DNA of 64,000 bases from Gnetum montanum. Its lineage: Eukaryota > Streptophyta > Gnetopsida > Gnetales > Gnetaceae. Shown one piece after another: positions 55,500 through 64,000 of the stretch. Positions within the stretch are counted from its first letter, which is position 1. Every line of letters starts with the position of its first letter. The notes beneath the pieces are model-generated. The model saw nothing but the letters and a program-made list of their open reading frames with translations. It ran no database searches and was not told the DNA's origin. Location: NCBI GenBank assembly GCA_015680685.1, contig MNCI01021506.1, positions 97,017-161,016 on the forward strand, read 5' to 3'. The position numbers and the translations under genes were made by a program.

Positions 55500-56230
55500 A
55501 CCTTGGATCAAGTAATTCAAAAGAAAACTTTACCTATCTAGAAATCTGTCATCGATATAGCAATGCCAGTAGTGAAGATGTGGGATTTAGTTGACAAGAG
55601 ATGTACACCAACCTTAAAGATTGTGGAGGAGCAAATAGAGAAAGCCATTGGTAAAGGAATGAACAAGAAAAAGAAGAGAGATTTTGGATGAAGGGGCAAA
55701 GTGGCTTTAGTGGTTGAGTGTTCAGACACAAGCTCTAAAGATGAGGAAGGATGTCTTGTACGCCAATACAAACATCCAAAGTAATGACACACTTACAATA
55801 AACATGGGCATATGCACTTAACCCTAGATTTGTCAAGAAACAAATGCCCAAAATGTTATCTTACCCTTAATGTAACTACAAGAAAAACTTCCAATTCACA
55901 TACTATCCTAATGAAGCCTCACCACAACCACAAGAATAGTACTATCAACAGTTGCAACAATCTCAATTATGGGCCATGGCACCACCATGCCAAAAATATC
56001 CATATCGGCAACCAAATCCATATGGATACTTTGTACAACATCCAATCTCTCATAGTAATGCTATTATGCAAACTCCACAATACTATCCAACTAAGTACCA
56101 CATACCAACACCACCAAGGACAAATCCAAACTCATATATGCATCCATCAACAACTCAACAACTATTTCTTCAAACCAACATCCAAATCCTTTACCACCAA
56201 TGCCACCTCCTATGATGTAAGGGGAATTTT
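55500..56230 (+). pseudogene. Element F gag C-terminal part
   Basis: From about 55560 a charged helix (VKMWDLVDKRC...LKIVEEQIEKAIGKG) matches the region of D near 34150-34230. The Tyr/Pro/Gln-rich part at 55938-56215 (YPYRQPNPYGYFVQHPIS) matches D near 34600. The central gag domain is missing. Confidence 0.6.
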
Positions 56231-56489
56231 TATCTCAACCACAATAGAAAAGTGCAACGAGGATGGTTAACATGCAAGTGGAAGTGATCACATGTGAATC
56301 ACAATCCAAGAAACAAATTCTGAATGAATCCTAAGAAGGTTCAAAGGATGAGGATTACCTCTCCTTCTCCCTCATCCATATGTGATCCTTCTAAAAGTCA
56401 CAATTTTCTATGTTCATAAACCTCAAATATTATAACTATCTTGCTTAAATAAACCATTACTCATTGGATAAATGTAGGAGCACTTCCAC

Positions 56490-56890
56490 AATAGCAAGAT
56501 AGAAATCATGCAAAGCTCTACTTGATTTTGGGTCAGGAGTGAACTTGATTTCATAAGACATGTATGAGGCTTGAAATCTACCACCATTGAAGAAGAGTAA
56601 CATTTGGTTAAAGATTGTAGACCAAGCAATCACAATTCAACTAAGACAAGTGGATGATGTGATCACCACCATCAGTGGCTAGTCCTACCCTGAAAATTTT
56701 TTGTTTATTCATGTAGGTAAGAATAAGGAAGAGTTTCCAATCATAATGGGAAGGGCTCGGCTTAGAACTATTGATGCTAATCTTGGTATTTGAGACTTGT
56801 CCTTGGAAATCTCCAAGGAAGACAAAGCTGGTATCATCCAAACATGAAGAGTTCCATGTATCACATATAGCAATAATGAGTGCAAGTGCA
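56490..56890 (+). pseudogene. Element F retropepsin
   Basis: ALLDFGSGVNLIS at 56512-56553 is the active-site strand (Ser/Thr replaced by Phe), followed by FPIIMGRARLRTIDA near 56730. Aligns with the D protease, including the downstream DLSLEISK and VPCIT phrases. Stops at several points. Confidence 0.8.
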
Positions 56891-57189
56891 TGGAAATAAT
56901 ATGGGTAGTTAAATAGAAAAATACCAAGGTATGCAATAAATGTATTGAAGAAATATGTGTGCAAAAATTTCTATATTTGGCAACCACATAGCAAGAAGGC
57001 ACGCAGCAGCTAATCAGAGATGAAGAAATTGAATCTAACAAGCACATGGGACCAGCAGATCAAATTGTTAGTGCCTATGTAGGAGAGGTTGATGAGCTAG
57101 AGTAGTTAAGGAAAAGACACTCCTACCCACGAATAATTTAGGAAGAAGAAACATACTAGGGACAACTAGATATCTTAGACACTATGGAG

Positions 57190-58130
57190 CCAAAACCATT
57201 GGAATTAAAGGCCCTACTAACAACATTGGAATATGCTTTCTTAAATAATAAGAAGCCAATAATAATCAATGCTAACTTAAAAAAAGAACAAAAGAAGACG
57301 TTATTGGAAGTAGTTAATAGATGTCCCACACCATTTGCATGGTCTGACAATGAGATCATGGGAATTGATCCAAGGATTTGTTAACATTAGATATATACTA
57401 ATCCTATAGTCAAACCATGATGCCAACCCCAAAGAATGCTTAATCCTAAATTAAAAGTAGTCAAGTACGAGTTGGAGAATGCTTAATCCTAAATTAAAAG
57501 TAGTCAAGTAGGAGTTGGAGAAATTACTTAAGATAGGATTCATCTATCTTATTGCAAATAATGAATGGATCAGTCCTTTAGTGATTTTTCCAAAGAAAGA
57601 GGACAAATGACAAGTCTGCATTGATTTCTGAATGTTGAATGCTACTACATTCAAGGATCATTTCTCTCTGCCATTTGTTGACTAGGTGCTAGATACCATT
57701 ATAGGACATGAGTACTACAATTTTCTAGATGGATACAGTGGATATAATTAGATCCTCATTGCAGCTAAAGACTAGAAAAAAAACAACATTCACCAGTCCA
57801 TGAAAAACATTTGCCTATAGGTAGATGGCCTTTGGTCTTTACAATGCACCAGCCATCTTCCAAATATTAGTACTAAGCATCTTCTAGAAACAAATTGAAA
57901 ATGACGTTGAGGTATTCATGGATGATTTCTCAACATATGGTCTCAACTTCAAACAAGCACTAGATCGATTGGAGCAAGTACTAAAAAGATGTGTGGAAAC
58001 CAATCTCAAGCTCAATTGGTAGAAAAACCACCTCATGGTCCAGGATGGTATAATGTTGGGACACAAATCTCTCAAAAAGGTATGGAAGTAGATCCTAAGA
58101 AACTTTGAGTCATATAGAATATCATCCAAA
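57190..58130 (+). pseudogene. Element F reverse transcriptase
   Basis: The N linker ELKALLTTLEYAFLNNKKP is at 57200. RT blocks: GFIYLIANNEWISPLV near 57538, FPKKEDK, QVCIDF near 57612, a TFKDHFSLPF segment near 57647, MAFGLYNAPAIFQ near 57828, and FMDDF at 57914-57928 as the YxDD box (Phe for Tyr). It ends with MLGHKSLKKGMEVDPKKL near 58050. A 43-bp tandem duplication at 57434-57519 shifts the frame ahead of the RT core. Confidence 0.88.
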
Positions 58131-58740
58131 GGCCATAGATAGTCAAGGATGTCAAATCATTTTTTGGCCATATAAAATATTATCGAAGATTTATTGAAAA
58201 TTTTTCAAAGATAGAAAAATTGCTAGTCGAACTAACAAAGAAGGATGCACCTTTTGAATAGATAGAATCATGTGAAAAGACATTTGAAACTCTAAAATAG
58301 AAACTAATCCAAACACCAATCTTTCAAGCTCTAAATTGGTCTAGGCCTTTTCACATTATGATAGATGCTGCCAACTACACACTTGGAGCAATCTTGACAT
58401 AGCTAGATGATCAGAAGAGACCTTATTATATACATTGTGCCAGCAAAAGCATCACTAGGGCACAACTAAACTACACCACAATAGAAAAGGAGTTGATGGC
58501 TGCAGTGTACATGCTTGAGAAGTTCAAAAATTATGTGCTCGAGTATCAAATTTACATCCATACTAAGCATAGTGTCATCCAATTTCTCATGAATAAACTA
58601 GTGGTCAATGCCAGGGTGATTAGATGGCTTGTTATCTTGCAAGAATTTGACATCACGATGATTGATAAAAAGGGCACAAAAAACATGGTAGCCAATCATC
58701 TATCATGACTGAAGTGGGATGCCTAGGATCAAGTAGAAAC
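58131..58740 (+). pseudogene. Element F RNase H
   Basis: After VKSFFGHIKYYRRFIENFSKI near 58150, the gypsy RNase H begins: FHIMIDAANYTLGAIL near 58350 (first catalytic Asp), YTTIEKELMAAVYMLEKFKNY at 58470-58530 (catalytic Glu), and IHTKHSVIQFLM near 58555, where Thr-Lys replaces the usual Thr-Asp. It ends NMVANHLS near 58690 (normally VADALSR-like). Confidence 0.85.
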
Positions 58741-59905
58741 TTTATCTAACTGGTTCCTTGCTGAAAATCTATTTACCAAAATAGTGAAGGTTGTAAATTC
58801 TACTAGGAAGTCATGGATAGCAAAATATCTAACCTATCTATCAACATAAGAGCTTTCTGCTAAATGAAATGAGAAACAAAATGAACAATTCCTTCATAAA
58901 GAAAAAAGATATATGGAAATCAATGGCAATTTGTATAAGATTTGTGCAGATGGGTTAGTTAGATGGTGTGTGCCAGAACATGATCAATAAAGAATTCTAT
59001 AAGATGCTCATAAAGGACCATGTGGTGGCCACTGTGTGTGGCATAGAACAACACTCAAGCCAATGATGGTAGGCTATTATTGGCCTACATTGTTTAGGGA
59101 TGTCCACAATTTCACGTAATATTGTGACCAATGCCAAAGGGAGGAATTACAACCAGAAATGAAAAATACTAGATACAACCTTTGGAACCATTTGATGTAT
59201 GAGAAATTGATTTCATGGGATCCATAATATCTGTGTCAAATGAGAAAGCATATATAATCATGAGTATGGATTACTATACTAAGTGGGCAGAGGCAACAAT
59301 GGTTAAAGATTGTATAGCCAAGGTTACTACTAGATTCTTCCAATAGAATGTGGTGAGTAGATTTAGAGTACCAAGAATGCTCATATTAGATAATGGGACT
59401 CACTTCACTAGTGCTACATTCAAAAAGCTCATGCAACAACTTGGGGTGAATCATAAGTTGACAGCACCATATCATCCCAAAGCAAATGATCAAGTTGAAG
59501 TAACTAATCAAGAGATTAATAGGATACTCACTAGGATGGTTAGTAGATTTAGAAAGGACTAGAGCAGTAAACTGAATGATGCTATATGGGCCTATAGGAT
59601 GTCCTAGAAATTACCTATAGGATACTCACCATATGAGTTAGTGTATGGCAAGTTACTAATGCTTTTGATTGAGGTAGAGTTCCACACTTTAGCTACTACC
59701 AATCAACTTGACCTTGATTTGAGCTTAGCCCAATGAGAATGCCTTATGAAGCTAAACCTTTTAGATGAACATAGGCTTGTGGCACTAATGAGTAATGAAG
59801 TCCACAAACATTACTCCAAAATTAGCCATAATACATAGATAAGGCAAGTGACTATACAATAGGATGATAAGGTCCTTTACTATAATCCTAATCATCTACC
59901 CCAAA
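58741..59905 (+). pseudogene. Element F integrase
   Basis: Zinc-binding HHCC region: AHKGPCGGHCVWHRT near 59008 and CDQCQR near 59123. Core: MDYYTKWAEA near 59263 (first Asp), LDNGTHFTSATFKKLM near 59385 (second Asp), and QVEVTNQEINRIL near 59490 with the Glu 35 residues on, giving an intact D,D-35-E spacing. Then AIWAYRM and GYSPYELVYGKL near 59620, typical of plant gypsy integrases. It is cut at 59931 before its end. Confidence 0.87.
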
Positions 59906-59931
59906 AAGCCGAATTTTAGACACTTTGGGAG

Positions 59932-61645
59932 TGAAACACCACCAAATTTGGAGCTCCTGAGTCTCAACTACAAATTTGGCTAAGTATCAAAACTTTGCAA
60001 ATTTTGTCTAAGTATTGAGACTACACTCCCACTGCTGGGACTATGCTCCAGAGCGTAGTCAGCATAGTTGACACTAACAGTCCAAATTTGCAAAATGTTT
60101 CTAAGTGTCAACAGAAGCTATAAATTTTTCTAAGTGTTCTGGCTATGCTCACCCTACTAGGACTACGCTCTAGAGCGTAGTCAACCTTGGAATGACCAGT
60201 TTACAAATTTCTCCAAGTGCCAAGCCAGAGGCTACTGAGCATTTATGGGATGGACGAAATGGTTTGGCAAATTTTCTAACTTCTAATGCTACACTCCTTG
60301 CTACACACTAGAGTGTAGCTAGTGTAGTCTACATGTAGGCATCAATCTTGCAAGATTTTTCTAAGTGTTTGGGCTGCGCTCTTCCTACTGGGACTATGCT
60401 CCAAAGCGTAGTTAGCATAGTTGGCACTAAACTTCACTTTTTTGCAAGATTTTCCTAACCCCTTGGGCTATGCTCTAAAGTGTAGCTAGTGTAGCCATGC
60501 AAAACTACCTTCAAAAGCCTCCAGAACTTAGCAATGACCTACATCTCGATGTTAACATTCCTTTGGCAAGCAAGATCAACAAGTTTTGTCTCTTTTGCAC
60601 CCCCCCATTTGCCCCCAAATTATACCTATGCTTGACACCACTCAAAAACGTGACAGTGTAGTCCTAGAGCATAGTCTCCAAAACTAAACTATTTTGCATT
60701 GTTTTCAGGTACATTGCAATCTATTTGGAATTCACATCTATAGTCTTAGTAGTGTAGTCACAATCTGGCAGTCTCATAGAGTCCATTGGAGCACACCAGC
60801 AGAACACCATTTTGCTTCAATGGGAGTGTAGTTGGGGTTAGCCTAGTCACCAACTACCCCTCTACCACGTGGTGCCCAATTCATGATTCACACTAAGCCT
60901 AGGCCTATAAATACTCTAGTGCTTCATGTTTTAGGGGTTAGCATTTTGAAGCATTTGGTGGGCAAATCAAAAGTGAGGTTGGAATTTTCAAACATTTGAC
61001 TAGGAAACTTGCTTTCTAAGCACCCCTACACCCAAGCACACTTAACACCTTGGCGAGCTTTAGGACCCTAGTGGACACCATTGAATGCCGCCCAACACAC
61101 CGTGCATCACCACAAATTGTAGGACACCATGGCAACTAACTCGGTAGGCTCAGACCTTATGGAAGACATTATTCTTCATAGCCAGATACCTTGAGACTGT
61201 GACTATGCTACCTACTACACCTATTTGTACACTACGTACCTCCTTACCTTTTCTTTATAGTTGACTATGCTTCCCTATTTTGGATGGTTCCATCTTCCTG
61301 TTAGCTTGCATTTTGTGCATGTTTTACATTTTTCACACATTTTCGGCATTTTACTCCCATTTTTTACTATTCATGTATCTATTTTCACGTTTGCACCTCC
61401 ATTTTTGTGCTTAAAATTTTGACTATGCTCACCTTCGTGAGCACCATGGATACCATGGACATCACATGAACACATTAAAACATGTTTTATCGTAACACCC
61501 ATAAGTCCCAGTTTGATTGACAAGATCATTCTAGGCACCTTGCTTTCATTTTCCAACAGGCCTTCATGTAGGAGTGAGGTTAAGGCTATGCGACTACCGG
61601 CCTCTCAGAGTATCATTCCAGCCTTCAACGTTTTCGATCACTATA
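59932..61645 (+). repeat. Element G 5' LTR (family 1)
   Basis: Starts TGAAACACCACCAAATT, the reverse complement of the 12411 end, and ends near GTTTTCGATCACTATA, equivalent to the 10808 end. TATA box CCTATAAATACTC near 60904. GACTACGCTC/GAGCGTAGTC inverted repeats lie at 60020-60060, 60140-60185 and 60360-60420. Confidence 0.85.
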
Positions 61646-61651
61646 GTTTTT

Positions 61652-61670
61652 TGGCACTAGAAGGAGGGCC
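61652..61670 (+). promoter_or_regulatory. Element G primer binding site
   Basis: TGGCACTAGAAGGAGGGCC after the LTR; the counterpart of 19053-19068. The tRNA is not identified. Confidence 0.5.
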
Positions 61671-62009
61671 TTTGCCATTTCCTTCTTTGGCCAAATCCCT
61701 TGGTTGTTACCTAGTGTGCTCTTTGTACACTATGTAGATTGGTCCCTGTTTTCAATTCCTCTAGAACCCTGTTCAACAACACTAGTGTTCACACTTAGTC
61801 AAAATTCTGGGTCTCTAGTAGAGCGTAGCTAGCTCTAGTGTAGCAAGCATAGTTGGCTCTAAGTGTAGTCCTAGAGTTAGTCATTTTTTAATGCGTTTAC
61901 ACTTAGTCATTTCTGTTGCATTTCAAAGTTAGTTATTTTTTTGCATTTTCTACACTTAGTTGTTTTTCTACATTTTTGCACTTAGCTATTTTTACTCTTT
62001 TCTTGCACA

Positions 62010-62940
62010 AGCATCATGAATCTTAAGCAACCCTCAACCTCTACTTCAGGCATGGTTGTGTTCTAGCCTATACAACAAGAGTCTCTCGTTGATGTTTCTG
62101 GGGGTCTTGTCCTAGCACAAAAATAATCTCTCAAGCTACACAACCTACCTTCCTAGGTCATGGTACTCAATAATGACCAATATAACTTTATTTGTGCAAA
62201 TTTCTAGGTGGGTTTGCCTTTAAACCACCAAGAAATGAAAGCCAAATGTAATTATGAGCATATGCATCGAAACGAAAGGGAATGATTTTCTTCTGACTTT
62301 GACTTTATCCTACTCACGAAAGACTACCAGTGGATGCTAGAGGACCTCATCTACAACATGGGCTATGAGGTAGGGATGGACTATGAGGAGCCACTCCATG
62401 AGGAACCAGATTATTTTAAGACTCAGTCTAAGCATGATAACCCATTCCATGCCTCATTCCAGCAAGAAACCTCTACTATTCCTCTTTCATTGTCCCAAAA
62501 TTCGATGTCATCGCCCAAGTCAACACCTATGGTGGCAACTCACTAAACGCATCAGGACATTGCCCTGCCATTCAACCTTCCCTTCGGCATGCCTTTCATC
62601 ATCTCTTCCCAACTTGTTCAGTCTGTTCAAGCTATTTAGACTATTCAAGTTGCCCAACCTTCTACAGTAGCAATCGTTGTACCCACGCAACCTTACATGC
62701 ACACGACGTAGATTCTACCCTCATTGTACATTACTCAAGAATCATTTGTTCCACCTATCACATCGATACCCTTTTTGATGGCCCAAATTGCCAACTAGTG
62801 GTGGGGCCCAGACGATGTGTCCATGGCACAGCCCACACAACAAGCATCACGCATGGTCACACAACCTGGAGGTAGATCATGGGCCACCCAACAACCCTAG
62901 TAGATAGCACAACCCACATAGCCTGCTACAATCACACCCA
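62010..62940 (+). pseudogene. Element G gag, N-terminal part
   Basis: QYNFICA near 62180 and LPLNHQEMKAK near 62218 match the family 1 gag N terminus (18451-18687, minus). An open piece at 62334-62546 (MLEDLIYNMGYEVGMDYEEPLHEE) is acidic, then Pro/Thr/Gln-rich broken frames follow to 62940. Confidence 0.6.
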
Positions 62941-63645
62941 GCTTGGATTAAGCATTCCAACTAATCCAAAGCCTCATTGAATAGGTCAAGTAGCTCAAGG
63001 TTGCCTCCTCTAAAGTAGTATAGGTAATGGACTTCTACCAAGATAATCCAATCAGTCATGCAGTTCCACCACTAATGCTACCTACAGGGGTCTCGCTCCC
63101 ATAGTTCACTAAATATAAAGGTGAAGGGGACCCCAATGCTCATTAGTCATATTTTGATTAGAGTGCCTCTTGCTGCAAGCATGGCCAAATTCCATCATCC
63201 ATGTCTTTTTCATGCCCCTAACTGACAAAGCACTAGACTGGTACCAAGTGCTCCCTAGGGCCTCTATCTCTTCATTGGAGGAATTGCTCACACAATTTGT
63301 TACATGCTTCAAGTACAACTTGAAGCCTAAAGCAATCCTAAACCAATTGATGCAAGTGAAGTAGGGTCACCTAGAGCCCATGCAAAAATCCATTCAGTGG
63401 TGGAGCGCTTCCCTTAACAAGATCCATGAGCCTATCACAAAGGTCCACTTGCTGGACATTTTCAAAGGCACAGTGAACAACTTTATCAAGTCAAAGCTAT
63501 ATTACCTTGCCCCACAATCCTTAAGCTAAGCATTTGCTTAAACTAAAAGCATTCAGGATGCAGCATAGGCTATCAAGGATCCAACCTACATGGCCTACAA
63601 GAACCTACATGCAAAGAAGGAGAAAGACAAGGACAAAGGCAAATA
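62941..63645 (+). pseudogene. Element G gag, retrotransposon gag domain
   Basis: MDFYQDNPISHAV near 63030, FTKYKGEGDPNAH near 63110, then in another frame IIHVFFMPLTDKALDWYQVL (63191-63250), SISSLEELLTQF and KYNLKPKAILNQLMQVK to 63360. The rest (SKLYYLAPQSL near 63498, then KEKDKDKGK) also matches the minus-strand element. Stops are mostly TAG where that copy has CAG. Confidence 0.8.
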
Positions 63646-63744
63646 AGTAAACACAACCATTGCATCAGTGGCCAACGAGGCTAAGCTGACCAATGCCAAA
63701 TCAAAAACGAAGCCATCTAAGGCATTGGCCAACAACAAGGTGGG

Positions 63745-63980
63745 GGACTTCCCAATCATCATGGGAAGGGCTTTCCTTGGAAATTTTCAAGGAAAATTCA
63801 TTTGAAAAGATTAAGAAGAAGAGAGTTCCATGCATGGCGTACAATGATACAAGGTGCAACTATGTGCATAAATTATCGTTTATCAAAAGCACATCAATCA
63901 AAGCATGCAGACAGTGTGTAGATGAATCTAAAATTCAAAGGTGCCTATACACAGTAGCCACAAAGGAGGAGGACACCTAG
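63745..63980 (+). pseudogene. D/F-type protease flank fused into element G
   Basis: From about 63746 the sequence reads FPIIMGRA-like (GACTTCCCAATCATCATGGG), jumps to a LEIFKENSFEKIKKKRVPCM segment and a Cys-containing tail (KACRQCVDESKIQRCLYTVAT), matching D at 35381-35620 and F at 56737-56990, with an internal deletion. Family 1 gag precedes it by less than 100 bp. Confidence 0.7.
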
Positions 63981-64000
63981 TGGCTAATAGCTAATCTTGA

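Larger units (their letters stand above)
55500..59931 (+). mobile_element. Ty3/gypsy element F, decayed gag-pol, both ends lost
   Basis: Carries the end of gag, protease, RT, RNase H and integrase in the order typical of Ty3/gypsy. The left end fades into AT-rich DNA near 55500 without an LTR; the right end is cut at 59931 by the LTR of element G. Dozens of stops make it inactive. The protease and the linker are close to those of D, so F is the best local candidate for the pol-bearing lineage that D and E belong to. Confidence 0.88.
59932..64000 (+). mobile_element. LTR retrotransposon G, family 1, plus strand, runs off window
   Basis: 5' LTR 59932-61645 followed by a primer site and gag of the same type as the minus-strand element at 10.8-20.5 kb. 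It is inserted in element F. The 3' end lies outside the window. From about 63745 the sequence changes to protease-flank sequence of the D/F type, so this copy is a chimera. Confidence 0.82.

Overview
The window is nuclear DNA of a land plant: GT-AG spliced exons, LTR retrotransposons with plant-type Ty3/gypsy proteins, and plant LINEs with DUF4283-type ORF1 proteins. Most of it is transposable elements nested in one another. Long AT-rich spacers, old decayed insertions and a very low density of host genes would fit a large genome such as a gymnosperm, but nothing here fixes the species. No bacterial, CRISPR, rRNA or tRNA genes were seen.

Layout: (1) 1-4997, LINE copy A, entering the window inside ORF1, with ORF2 running to its poly(A). 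(2) 5072-7764, LINE copy B, 5'-truncated, bounded by a 14-bp target-site duplication (TSD). (3) 8703-23038, LINE copy C, near full length with a 19-bp TSD, split by a minus-strand LTR element (10808-20467; 'family 1') with gag and protease but no polymerase. (4) 23039-31898, AT-rich host DNA with three phase-consistent 3' exons of a TPR-like (possibly SET/MYND) gene at 25591-27776, plus copia-like LTR debris. (5) 31899-38602, LTR element D with a 5-bp TSD and gag and protease only. (6) 41416-50203, related LTR element E with gag, an internal promoter-like block and an extra ORF. (7) 50204-55490, AT-rich spacer with LTR debris. (8) 55500-59931, decayed Ty3/gypsy gag-pol (element F: protease, RT, RNase H, integrase), the only polymerase of its class here. 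(9) 59932-64000, the 5' LTR and gag of another family 1 element (G) on the plus strand, cut into F.

Most notable is the LINE family. In all three copies the RT and zinc-binding region is followed not by RNase H but by a domain resembling the 'putative plant transposon protein' (Transposase_32-like) family, then a charged coiled coil, then a C-terminal segment with the layout of a DnaJ J-domain (Tyr-x-x-Leu-Gly-Ile start, HPD tripeptide in two of three copies, trailing Gln-Ala helix). ORF1 and ORF2 overlap by ATGA in both copies that keep the junction. A related accessory domain plus coiled coil also occurs in LTR element E.

The LTR elements look like a non-autonomous community. D and E keep packaging proteins but lack polymerase, while F carries a protease close to D's and could represent the autonomous partner lineage. 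Family 1 LTRs carry arrays of imperfect hairpins, and D/E LTRs carry palindromic ATATCG-rich arrays just upstream of a TATA box. All pol and LINE frames are broken, so no element here is intact.
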